A DNA stretch of 64,000 nucleotides from Halobacterium noricense (GTDB taxonomy: Archaea > Halobacteriota > Halobacteria > Halobacteriales > Halobacteriaceae), in assembly GCF_021233435.1 (NCBI RefSeq), contig NZ_CP089469.1:124001-188000 (forward strand), given 5' to 3'. A program made the position numbers and the translations under genes. This document shows positions 34,156 to 41,599 of this stretch, one piece after another (positions within the stretch are counted from its first letter, which is position 1; the number at the start of each line of letters is the position of its first letter). Below the pieces are notes generated by a model. It was not told the origin of the DNA. It made no database searches and saw only the letters and a list, made by a program, of their open reading frames with translations.

Positions 34156-34537
34156 TCACTCTGCTTCGAGCTGCTCGTAGAACGTTCGGGGGTCGACAAT
34201 TTCGATACTACGGAACGAATCTAGATCGAGGAGGTGCTGATCACCAGAGACAACATAATCTACGTTGCCAGCAACAGCGGCTTCGAGGAACTTGTCATCG
34301 TCAGGATCGTCTTCAACAGCGGTGATCTCTTCATCCGGCTCGACAAATTCCGCGAAATAGCGGATCGTTTCGACCTCCTGTTGGACTTCGTCTTCGTCCA
34401 TTCCAAACCGGTCCGGGTACTTGAGGAGCGTCTCGCGAAACTCTGTGAGGGTCTCGACGGAGACGATGATCTGGTACTTACTGCTAAAGCCTTTGACGAC
34501 GACGTCGTGTGGGACGCCGGCCGCGATAACGCTTGAG
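34156..34537 (-). pseudogene. PIN-domain toxin (COG1569-type), C-terminal part; N-terminus displaced to 37352-37383
   Basis: Reads SSVIAAGVPHDVVVKGFSSKYQIIVSVETLTEFRETLLKYPDRFGMDEDEV...DPDDDKFLEAAVAGNVDYVVSGDQHLLDLDSFRSIEIVDPRTFYEQL. The late acidic DDDKFLEAA and VSGDQHLL motifs are PIN catalytic positions. The first 11 residues (MKAVLDTNVLI, with the first catalytic Asp) lie 2.8 kb away. Removing the element at 34538-37351 gives GTA CTC ATC TCA AGC GTT, an exact in-frame join (VLISSV). The toxin is therefore inactivated. Its AbrB antitoxin remains. Confidence 0.85.
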
Positions 34538-34552
34538 GTCAGGGACCCACCG

Positions 34553-35671
34553 CTAAAGCGGTGGGGTTGTCAGTGGACTCCCGCTCTGGCCGATACTCTC
34601 GGCAGGCGAATAGTCGCCGTTCGCGTTCAGCGTCCCTGACTTCAGCGCAACCTGACAGTTTGCGCGTCCAGCACCAGACTTGAGCCAGTGCTGGAGAAGC
34701 CGCCACCCGATATTCCGGGCGGCATTATAGTCGGCGTGCAGTTCCTTCCCACAGTTCAGGCACTCGAAGTCGTCACCATCACGATTGTCCTCATGCGTGA
34801 ACCCGCACGCTGCGTGGCTGCACCGCTGACTCGTGTACGCCGGCTCAACCGACTCCACCAGTATCCCGTGCTCTTCGGCTTTGTACTCGGTGTACTCCTG
34901 GATCGTGCGGAACGCCCACTGCTGGAATTTACTGGCGTTCGAAATACGGTCACGAATCTGCTCGAGATCCTCGAACGCAATAGCCGAACAGTCATGGCGG
35001 CGCGCTTCTTGCACGATGGCTTTCGAGACACGGTGGAGATAATCCTCACTCCAGCGTGAGAACCGTGATCCAATACTCTGGATGGTGAGGTGGGCGGACC
35101 GAGTGCCAGTCTGTTGCAGACGACCACGCCGTCGTTCGTACTCGCTGCGCTTGTGGTTGAGGGAGTCCGCATTCCCGAGGAACGCGCCCGTACTGGTGAC
35201 AGCAAGCGAGCCATCAACGTTGAGGTCAACGCCGAGAACCGCTCCGTTCTCGACTGCTGACGCATCCGTCTCTAGTTCCTTCTCGACGGCGACGTGGAGG
35301 TAGTACTCGCCGTCACGCTTGTGGAGAGTTGCCTCGTTGCGTTCCCACTCCTCACTATCCCAATACTCCGCAAACGGCGTGCCTTCGTCGTCCTCAGGCG
35401 TCACGTATTCCGCGCGAATGCGGCCATCGACGGTGGCAAGCGTACAGTGGTCGTCGTTGTACGTAATGGTGCGGACGCTGTACACGAGGACCGTCCCGCG
35501 GAAGGTGGGCTTGCTTGCGGGTTCGCCCTCGAAGATGCGATCTTGGCAGTTCGAAAGAGCGTTAGCCGCGAGGCTGCGCGCTGACTGAACATGGTTGGAG
35601 TGCAGCTCCGTGTCCTCGCGCACGTCGTCATAGGTGGCGGCGTTGAGGTCACCCTGGTCAGTAATAATCTC
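34553..35671 (-). pseudogene. TnpB (IS605 OrfB), main part, disrupted by ISH3 copy c
   Basis: The frame runs from the ISH3 junction (ITDQGDLNAATYDDVREDTELHSNHVQSARSLAANAL) to a stop at 34553. RuvC residues are all present: Asp in LGVDLNVDGS, Glu in AIAFEDLEQIRD, Asp in LHADYNAARNIGW. The zinc ribbon is in RCSHAACGF and FECLNCGKE. The N-terminal 46 codons (GTG at 37209: AVVRNIQVKLDVPDGAHSVLDETFEQFRYAAQSVAEYGWADDPTEI) lie beyond ISH3 at 37070-37209. The join across the AATCT duplication is in frame. So the nuclease was intact until ISH3 arrived. Confidence 0.85.
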
Positions 35672-37069
35672 AGTACCTCACAAAGCATCCACAGCTAGCT
35701 GTTTCTGCGGCCTAAGTTCTGTCTCGAAGCGGTTGTACTGATGGTCTCGATGAGATGATTACGGACGGATCGACGGAGAGCTGTCGCTGTCGGCGGCGGT
35801 CAGCCGCCGACGCGACAGCGTTGCCACTCACTTTGCTGGCTTGCTCGGTCGGTGGTTAGCGGTGGAACCGGTCGTCAGGTGGCCGATTCGCGGGGACGGC
35901 CCGACGCACCGCGAGGGCCGTCCACGCAGCTCGTCGAACCATATTGACGAACTCCTTGTACGGCCACCACCAGAGGCGACGCCCGCCTCGGCGGGGCGTC
36001 GCCACATACTCGTAGTGAAGGTACCGCCAGACGTTCTGTAATAGCAGACTCACCACGACGTACAGCAGCCGTACCGTTGGATCTCGTGTGGTTGTTGTCG
36101 CTATCGCTTGTTCAAACAATCGATAGCTCGACTCGATACCGAACCGCTTGGTGTAGTGGTATCGAGCGTCGCGTGGTGAGTCGATGAACGGCGCGTCAGC
36201 GGCGTAGCCGTGACGCGCCACACCGTTCTCGTCATACTTCCCGTTTAGGTACGTACAGTCGATGTAGACGGGAAACTCGACGGTCCAGCTGTGGCCGTCG
36301 AGTTTCCCTGTCAGATCGTGCTGAATGACACGACTCCACCCTTCCGAGAGCTCTTGCTGAATCGTCTCACCCCACCGGATGATTGGGATCACGTACGCGT
36401 AGTCGTGCGTCTGAAGCAGCGTGAGGCACTTGCTGTCGTAGAATCCGCGATCAAGGTAGACGGCCTTGATCTCGGTGTCAAGGCCGTCGAGAATACCGAG
36501 GAACTCAGCGAGGACGCTGCTGGCGGTGTCGCCGTCTTCGAGACGGCGCACCGCCAGCGTGTAGCGTTTGTTCGTCACACGCGCGTAGAGTGTGGCGTAG
36601 GCGTGGAACGCGGTGGTTCCACGCTTCGCTACCGAGTGATAGAGACCGTCTGTGTCGGCTTTGTCACCGTAGTAGGGTCGCAGGTGGAGGTCTGCGCAGA
36701 CCTCCACCTGCTTGGGGAGCAGTTCATCGATATCCTTCCGAAGGAGCGTGTTAGCGACTCGTTCGAGCCGTTCCGGCTCGAACTTCGTCCGAAGATGGTA
36801 GAGGATCGTGTTCGCAGTGGGTGTATTCTGGCTCGACGCACAGAGCGTAGAGACAGAGGTCCCGTCGGCGCAAGCGCCGACGAGGACCTCATAGATGTCC
36901 TCAGCAGCGATTTCAGCGTTATTTGCTAAAGAGATTGGAACTTCCTCGTCAAGGCGGTTGACGAGAAAGTTAAGAAGTTGGTCCTCGTGAATCTCACCGT
37001 CTGCTTGCTTGTTGGAGTACACATCCTCAGCAAGCAGACGTTCTAACTAACCGGCTTTGTGAAGTACTG
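35672..37069 (-). mobile_element. ISH3-family insertion sequence, copy c (innermost of a nested set)
   Basis: 1398 bp, CAGTACCTCACAAAGC at 35672 to ...GAAGTACTG at 37069. Target duplication AATCT at 35667-35671 and 37070-37074. It is inserted in tnpB. It is the most diverged of the four copies. The conserved GC-rich hairpin is at 35785-35820. Confidence 0.95.
35856..37022 (-). CDS. ISH3-family transposase, copy c
   Basis: 388 residues, full length. It differs from the other copies at many sites (NRLDEEVPISLANNAEIAAEDIYEVLVGACADGTSVSTLCASSQNTPTANTILYHL), yet the catalytic blocks VYLDRGFYDSKCLTLLQTHDYAYVIP and KRFGIESSYRLFEQAIATTTTRD are kept. It is a separate ISH3 subtype. Confidence 0.95.
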   Translation of the reverse strand: MYSNKQADGEIHEDQLLNFLVNRLDEEVPISLANNAEIAAEDIYEVLVGACADGTSVSTLCASSQNTPTANTILYHLRTKFEPERLERVANTLLRKDIDELLPKQVEVCADLHLRPYYGDKADTDGLYHSVAKRGTTAFHAYATLYARVTNKRYTLAVRRLEDGDTASSVLAEFLGILDGLDTEIKAVYLDRGFYDSKCLTLLQTHDYAYVIPIIRWGETIQQELSEGWSRVIQHDLTGKLDGHSWTVEFPVYIDCTYLNGKYDENGVARHGYAADAPFIDSPRDARYHYTKRFGIESSYRLFEQAIATTTTRDPTVRLLYVVVSLLLQNVWRYLHYEYVATPRRGGRRLWWWPYKEFVNMVRRAAWTALAVRRAVPANRPPDDRFHR

Positions 37070-37209
37070 AATCTCGGTTGGGTCGTCGGCCCAGCCATAC
37101 TCCGCGACGGACTGGGCGGCGTAGCGAAACTGCTCGAACGTCTCGTCGAGGACGCTGTGAGCGCCGTCGGGCACGTCGAGTTTCACTTGGATGTTCCGAA
37201 CGACCGCCA
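37070..37209 (-). pseudogene. TnpB N-terminal fragment, separated by ISH3 copy c
   Basis: First 46 codons of the TnpB at 34553-35671, starting at GTG 37209. An AT-rich TTAAATTTTTAAG upstream (near 37237) is a likely promoter. Confidence 0.8.
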
Positions 37210-37351
37210 CACCTCATATGGGTATCTGGAATTACTTAAAAATTTAAGTCCGAATTGGGGAGTCAGCCGGGCTATCGTCAGTGGACTGTTGAGTAAAGCG
37301 GACGCGCTGCCTCCCACCCCTGAAGCGGTGGGTTTCCGCGCTGCTTCCGCT

Positions 37352-37383
37352 ATGAGTACGTTCGTATCAAGAACCGCCTTCAT
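37352..37383 (-). pseudogene. PIN toxin N-terminal fragment
   Basis: MKAVLDTNVL plus part of the next Ile codon, the start of a PIN domain with its first catalytic Asp. The start ATG overlaps the antitoxin stop by 4 bp. The rest of the gene is at 34156-34537. Confidence 0.85.
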
Positions 37384-37643
37384 TCACCAGATCCCCGCGC
37401 TTCATGCACTAACTCATCAACTTCCTCCATCGACAGTTCAACTGTTTCGGCTCGCTCTTCGACCCGCTGTTGGAACTCTTCGACTGACGGGAGTTCGAGT
37501 TTCTTTAGGACGAGCCCGTAGTCGGTTGGGACGACCATCAGCTTCGTTCCCTTCTTGAGCCCGAATTCCTCCCGTAGCCGGCTTGGAATCGTGATTTGGC
37601 CTTTCGATGTTACGGTGGTTACTTCAGGATTGTCGGTGCTCAT
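37380..37643 (-). CDS. AbrB/MazE-like antitoxin
   Basis: 87 residues. The swapped-hairpin DNA-binding domain is VTTVTSKGQITIPSRLREEFGLKKGTKLMVVPTDYGLVLKKL. The C-terminal helix EEFQQRVEERAETVELSMEEVDELVHEARGSGE would bind and block the PIN toxin. The gene overlaps the toxin start by 4 bp, a normal toxin-antitoxin layout. The toxin is broken by an insertion, so this antitoxin is now an orphan. A palindrome just upstream is the probable operator. Confidence 0.85.
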   Translation of the reverse strand: MSTDNPEVTTVTSKGQITIPSRLREEFGLKKGTKLMVVPTDYGLVLKKLELPSVEEFQQRVEERAETVELSMEEVDELVHEARGSGE

Positions 37644-37654
37644 TAAATAGTTCT

Positions 37655-37673
37655 ACGTAAGGAATTCTTACGT
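37655..37673. promoter_or_regulatory. Palindromic operator of the AbrB-PIN operon
   Basis: ACGTAAG and CTTACGT arms (7 bp, perfect) with a GAATT spacer, 12 bp before the antitoxin ATG. This is the place where AbrB-type antitoxins bind to repress their own operon. Confidence 0.5.
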
Positions 37674-37922
37674 GCCGTATTGAATCCATCGGCCATCCAG
37701 TACTACGAGCCAGAGACACAAACAGCGTGAACAGAGATACCCACACCAGATATCAACTAGTGATAGTTGTACCGGCGGGAAGCTTGCCACCTAGAAGATC
37801 CAAAGAACAGCGGAAGCGGTGGGGAGGGGGAGACATTCCTATCCTGTACCGGCTTCTCGAACCAGCCACAACTCCTGCCCTCGCTCGCGTTCTGCAGACT
37901 CTTCAGAGTGGCTCGGCCAGAG

Positions 37923-38107
37923 TTAACCAACAATCTGAACCGATACGTGCAAAGTGTTGGTTAAGGTTGGCGCGCCGATCAGACACCGCCCGGTGACGGC
38001 TACTCGTCCACGTTCGGTGTATCCTCTGTGAAACGCCTGCAGTAGTTTCCCTTTCTCGGCAGTCTTAACCAACACTATTACGACCTAGTCATCCTAATGT
38101 TGGTTAA
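37923..38107. repeat. Two inverted pairs of TTAACCAACA/TGTTGGTTAA
   Basis: Four copies of one 10-bp sequence. Pair 1: TTAACCAACA at 37923-37932 and TGTTGGTTAA at 37955-37964 (22-bp gap). Pair 2: TTAACCAACA at 38065-38074 and TGTTGGTTAA at 38098-38107 (23-bp gap). The last copy ends 4 bp before the ATG at 38112. Equal spacing and identical arms suggest two sites for one dimeric or looping protein, or ends of an excised element. Confidence 0.6.
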
Positions 38108-38111
38108 GACG

Positions 38112-38441
38112 ATGGCCCACACACGCCCCAATCCACCGGACAACATCGCCCAGTACATCCTCGATGGCCTCGATCGCCAGGGTCCCGAGGCGCTTCGCCA
38201 GATCGCTGAGCACGCTGAGGATCTGGCCGACTGGAAAGCAGCACAGGCAGCTGCCGAGATGGACAAAGAAGATGTCGTGCGTGAGGACAGCCAGGAGGAT
38301 AACGACCGCCCTGTCGATGTTCCTGCGAAAGCCAGCGTCGTCACCAAGGAGATCAACAACAACCGCTACTACTACTATCAGTGGCGGGCCGGCGATCAGG
38401 TCAAATCTAAGTACAAGTCCCCAGTCGAAGCCGGCGAGTAG
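38112..38441 (+). CDS. Small hypothetical protein with a DUF6788-like C-terminal motif
   Basis: 109 residues from the ATG at 38112; an in-frame ATG at 38097 would lie inside the repeat pair. The first part is helical (NIAQYILDGLDRQGPEALRQIAEHAEDLADWKAAQAAAEM). The C-terminal NNNRYYYYQWRAGDQVKSKYKSPVEAGE resembles a short beta-hairpin motif seen in small archaeal proteins on plasmids. It is preceded by the double inverted repeats, which may control it. Function unknown. Confidence 0.65.
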   Translation: MAHTRPNPPDNIAQYILDGLDRQGPEALRQIAEHAEDLADWKAAQAAAEMDKEDVVREDSQEDNDRPVDVPAKASVVTKEINNNRYYYYQWRAGDQVKSKYKSPVEAGE

Positions 38442-38501
38442 AACGCGCAACTACCGTCAAGTGCACTGATATTGAAGCGGATAGACATACTACTGCAAGG
38501 C

Positions 38502-38819
38502 TTACTTGGAGGTAACATCGCTGTCCGGTCCTCGATTCGTTTCGACGAGGAACTCTACCGTATATTCCCAAGCATCCAGGTCGTAGTGAATCGTGGCGAC
38601 ATGCGTCCCGGGTTCGTGTGCCTCCAGGTCAACGACGTCGCGGACATCGTCGAATGCTGGCGTTTTCAACTCGGTTCCCCATCCGTAATCCGCCGGACTT
38701 CGGGACGTTGGCGGATCTGAACCAGTAGTGTAGCCGAGGTCACGCTCTCCCTGGGAGTTCTCTCGGATTACGACTTTGTGATGTCCCGCCGCCTCTTCGT
38801 TTGGATCATCGTTAGTCAT
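38502..38819 (-). CDS. Hypothetical protein, last gene of a three-gene operon
   Basis: 105 residues from MTNDDPNEEAAGHHKVVIRENSQGERDLGYTT. The C-terminal half (HVATIHYDLDAWEYTVEFLVETNRGPDSDVTSK) looks like an antiparallel sheet. Its start overlaps the previous gene's stop by 8 bp, so translation is coupled. No family recognised. Confidence 0.6.
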   Translation of the reverse strand: MTNDDPNEEAAGHHKVVIRENSQGERDLGYTTGSDPPTSRSPADYGWGTELKTPAFDDVRDVVDLEAHEPGTHVATIHYDLDAWEYTVEFLVETNRGPDSDVTSK

Positions 38820-39087
38820 AGTCCTCGAAGAGGTCGTCAATCGCAGATTCGATGAATTCATCGCGAAGCTCGCACTCCTTGATTTTTACCTGTGCATCGA
38901 GTGTTCCCGCCAGTTGGTGTGCTAGTGTTCTTGATTCGTCATCAAGGACGTCGCTCATTCCGGAATCAAGTTTCTTGATGATGGCTTCTCGGGCGTCGTT
39001 GGCGGCCTCACGGTTGGTAAAGACACCGTATGGATAGGATCCCGACGGACCGTCTGTATACACGACGAACGCTTTCGTGTTAGTCAT
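38812..39087 (-). CDS. Hypothetical protein, middle gene of a three-gene operon
   Basis: 91 residues from MTNTKAFVVYTDGPSGSYPYGVFTNREAANDAREAIIKKLD. The N-terminal half resembles short beta-alpha-beta peptides that carry a 'VFTNREAA' type helix start. The rest is helical and acidic. It overlaps both neighbours by 8 bp at its start and its stop. No function assigned. Confidence 0.6.
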   Translation of the reverse strand: MTNTKAFVVYTDGPSGSYPYGVFTNREAANDAREAIIKKLDSGMSDVLDDESRTLAHQLAGTLDAQVKIKECELRDEFIESAIDDLFEDYD

Positions 39088-39292
39088 CGATTTCACCTAT
39101 CTCGTGGTCGTCGCTATCTGGGCACTCGCTCGTTTCTGGAGTATTGGCGGGGAGCCAGGAGCTATTACAGACTTTCCGTAACGTCCTATCGCCGCTTTCT
39201 TCTGGGTCATTCATCTGAGCGTACGCTGTTCGGTACCTGCGGCCGACAGCGTCCGCCACCTTGAGAGTAGTTACCTCGGTGTGTGTTCTCAT
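39080..39292 (-). CDS. Hypothetical protein, first gene of a three-gene operon
   Basis: 70 residues, MRTHTEVTTLKVADAVGRRYRTAYAQMNDPEESGDRTLRKVCNSSW. It ends in an acidic tail. Two cysteines (C42, C58 region) are present but no clear motif. A divergent AT-rich promoter region separates it from the AddB-like gene. Confidence 0.55.
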   Translation of the reverse strand: MRTHTEVTTLKVADAVGRRYRTAYAQMNDPEESGDRTLRKVCNSSWLPANTPETSECPDSDDHEIGEIDD

Positions 39293-39377
39293 GCAGACTC
39301 CTAAAAGAACCTCGCACTAAATGGTGCTGGTCAGGGGAGTAAGCGGACCGCTTACCGGATAAATCAGAGGATTGTTT

Positions 39378-39398
39378 CCGAGTTATCAGACAACTCGG
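39378..39398. promoter_or_regulatory. Inverted repeat between the small operon and the addB-like gene
   Basis: CCGAGTT and AACTCGG arms of 7 bp with a 7-bp spacer. It lies in the divergent promoter region, ahead of a strong TATA-like stretch TATTATAATAC (about 39457-39468) that serves the plus-strand gene. Confidence 0.4.
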
Positions 39399-39554
39399 AA
39401 GTGAAATGTTAGACTGGAGGTGGTCCAGCGAAACAATATTACTAGCGGGCTTTGAAAATATTATAATACAGATCACCATCCTCCAATCACAATACGTGGC
39501 AAGGATTCGGTGAGTAGCGAGCTAGTCCCTCTTGGACATCACTCTCCCACCTCA

Positions 39555-40358
39555 ATGACTCAGACACAGCAAGAACAACTTCCGAAGAATCTGACTCTCC
39601 ACGTAGGAAACGAAGCATCTCTCTTAGAACGTCCAGACCACTCAACCCAACAGACGGAGTTGGTGTTGGCTCCCGTGGAGCTACACCGTCGAAACATCCA
39701 ACGCAGACTGCGAGAATCCCAGACCCCAAAAACAAGTTTCCAATTCAGCGACCCGACAACAGTTGGGAAACAGCTCCTTGACGTCGCTGGCCTGCCGACA
39801 ACGACGGTCGACCGCATCGATCGTTTATCGATGATTCGCTCCATACTGTCGGACGAGGATGTGTCGATCGCGTCACCGGTTGTGCCGTCGGAGCCACAGA
39901 GTGTTGAGCAGATTCGGACGGAGATTGAGGCTGTGACCGGCTTCCATCCGGGGCGACTCAACATCGTCCAAGATGTCGTTGGTGGGCTTCAAGCGCCGAT
40001 CAATGCGGATGGCGCTGAGCTGCTTGACGCCGCAGTCAGTATCGAACAGGCACTCCGCCAGGTGACATCGACATCGACGTCGGTCTCTGACGTGGCGTTC
40101 GTTCGCCGCGCGGCGCGAGAGCTCCTTGCGACTGATGGTGCGATTTGGGAAGACGCGTTTCCAGACGTCGAGCGTGTATCACTAGTTGGTGTGAGCAGTG
40201 TTCCCGCTGCCTACATTGACCTCCTGCACGCCGTCCTGGCGTCGGTGGCCGTGCCGGTGCACGTCCATTTCCGGCGTGGGACTGGCTCATACCTCACTCA
40301 GCGGGCCTCGGAGTTGTTCGACGTCGCCAGCCCAGGAATGGTGGTGTTCGAGTCGTGA
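39555..40358 (+). CDS. AddB/RexB-like helicase-nuclease subunit, N-terminal part
   Basis: 267 residues from the ATG at 39555 (a GTG at 39510 is also in frame). It opens LTLHVGNEASLLERPDHSTQQTELVLAPVELHRRNIQRRL, an inactive version of the AddB P-loop region. Further along are VERVSLVGVSSVPAAYIDLLHAVLASVAVPVHVHFRRG. The stop overlaps the next ORF by GTGA (40355-40358). Alignment logic says the two ORFs together make one AddB-like chain, so this is either a split, translationally coupled gene or a single-base frameshift. Confidence 0.55.
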   Translation: MTQTQQEQLPKNLTLHVGNEASLLERPDHSTQQTELVLAPVELHRRNIQRRLRESQTPKTSFQFSDPTTVGKQLLDVAGLPTTTVDRIDRLSMIRSILSDEDVSIASPVVPSEPQSVEQIRTEIEAVTGFHPGRLNIVQDVVGGLQAPINADGAELLDAAVSIEQALRQVTSTSTSVSDVAFVRRAARELLATDGAIWEDAFPDVERVSLVGVSSVPAAYIDLLHAVLASVAVPVHVHFRRGTGSYLTQRASELFDVASPGMVVFES

Positions 40359-41599
40359 CCGCGTCCGGTCGGCTCGCCCTTGCTGAGCCACTCGATGGCG
40401 CTGATGTCCCAGTTGCGGAGGTGGTGACGACGACACGCCGTGAGGAGGCGCGAACCGTGATGGCGACTGTAGCCACGTTACGTGATGTTGGCGTGCCGGT
40501 CCGTGACATCGCTGTGGTTGCACGCGACATGGACCAGTACGAGGAGCCACTGTATCGGGCTGCGATCCAGTACGGGATTGCGCCCGTGTTCTGGGTGCAG
40601 CTCAGAGTAACCCAGACGCGGCCATACGCACTCATTGAGTCAGTCTGCGACGTACTGGGCGCGGAGGAGGTGTCTCGGGAGGTCCTATGTCGCCCACTCG
40701 AACATCGCTGGTGTCCCCCATCGGAAACATCGCCGTCATCATCGTGGCCACTTGATTCACAGACAGTCCAGCGGTTGATGCAGGAGCTACCAGATGAACC
40801 ACGAACACTCGAAGCGTGGCGGGACGATCTTGCCACAACTCAGGAGAGAGATGACTGTCTCATGACGTACATTACGTGGCTCACCGACTGTCCAGAGCCA
40901 ACGCCGACTGTAGTCACAGATCGCCTCCTCAGTGTTGTTGACCGGTATGAGGAGCTCGGGCTGCCGGTGACGAAAACGCGTGATTGCCCGGCGCTTATTG
41001 AGACAGAACGGGACGCGCGAGCAATCATTCGCGTGAAAACGCTCATCCAGCAACTTCGTTATAAGTACGCTGACCGCCTCGATGAAGGATCGCTTGACCA
41101 GTCATGGAGTAGCGTCGCGGAGTTGAGTCAGTTGATCGCAACCCAGCGACCCGGTCGACGAGAACACTCGAACGCACATGCCGTGGATGTCTTCGAAGCG
41201 AACGACATCTGGCTGTTGGACATCCCGTACGTCATCGCCGTTGGATTAGTGGACGGTGAGTGGCCGACCCAACCGGAGAGCGTTGTTCCCGCAGAACTTC
41301 AGGAAGAAATCCTTCGGGGAGAAGGGCGTACAGGAGCGCTTGCACCGCGGACGGCGTGGACGACTGGCCGAGACCGTGACCAGTTTGCTGACACCGTGCA
41401 GGCCGCTGGAGACGGGTTGGTCGTGACTCGCCACACCGAATCCACGTCTGGTGACGAGCGACGACCATCTCCGTTACTGGACCAGTTGAACACCAAGGTC
41501 GTGCCAGCCGATGAGCGACGACGACTGGTGAGTCCCAGCCGAGACCTCCCAGACGCTGTCGAAGCGATGCTCAACGAGGAGGAGACCAATGCCAAGTGA
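40355..41599 (+). CDS. AddB/RexB-like helicase-nuclease subunit, C-terminal part
   Basis: 414 residues from a GTG at 40355. Helicase-like C-terminal features are REEARTVMATVATLRDVGVPVRDIAVVARDMDQYEEPLYRAAIQYGI, then DIWLLDIPYVIAVGLVDGEWPTQPESVVPAEL, and GDGLVVTRHTESTSGDERRPSPLLDQL. These match AddB, RexB and RecC patterns. There is no PD-(D/E)XK nuclease domain, so it would be a structural or scanning subunit. The stop overlaps the AddA-like start by 11 bp. The small, overlapping gene layout supports one complex. Confidence 0.6.
   Translation: MTASGRLALAEPLDGADVPVAEVVTTTRREEARTVMATVATLRDVGVPVRDIAVVARDMDQYEEPLYRAAIQYGIAPVFWVQLRVTQTRPYALIESVCDVLGAEEVSREVLCRPLEHRWCPPSETSPSSSWPLDSQTVQRLMQELPDEPRTLEAWRDDLATTQERDDCLMTYITWLTDCPEPTPTVVTDRLLSVVDRYEELGLPVTKTRDCPALIETERDARAIIRVKTLIQQLRYKYADRLDEGSLDQSWSSVAELSQLIATQRPGRREHSNAHAVDVFEANDIWLLDIPYVIAVGLVDGEWPTQPESVVPAELQEEILRGEGRTGALAPRTAWTTGRDRDQFADTVQAAGDGLVVTRHTESTSGDERRPSPLLDQLNTKVVPADERRRLVSPSRDLPDAVEAMLNEEETNAK

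Larger units (their letters stand above)
34538..37351 (-). mobile_element. IS1341-type tnpB element 2, inserted in a PIN toxin gene and itself split by ISH3
   Basis: Boundaries come from the exact restoration of the PIN frame. Left end (minus sense) at 37351 with a subterminal hairpin CCCACCGCTTCAGGGGTGGG (37308-37327 region), after host CTCAT. Right end at 34538 with hairpin CCCACCGCTTTAGCGGTGGG (34545-34564 region). Without ISH3 and its duplicated 5 bp the element is about 1.4 kb. Its ends differ from those of element 1, so it is a separate IS type with its own target motif. Confidence 0.8.
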
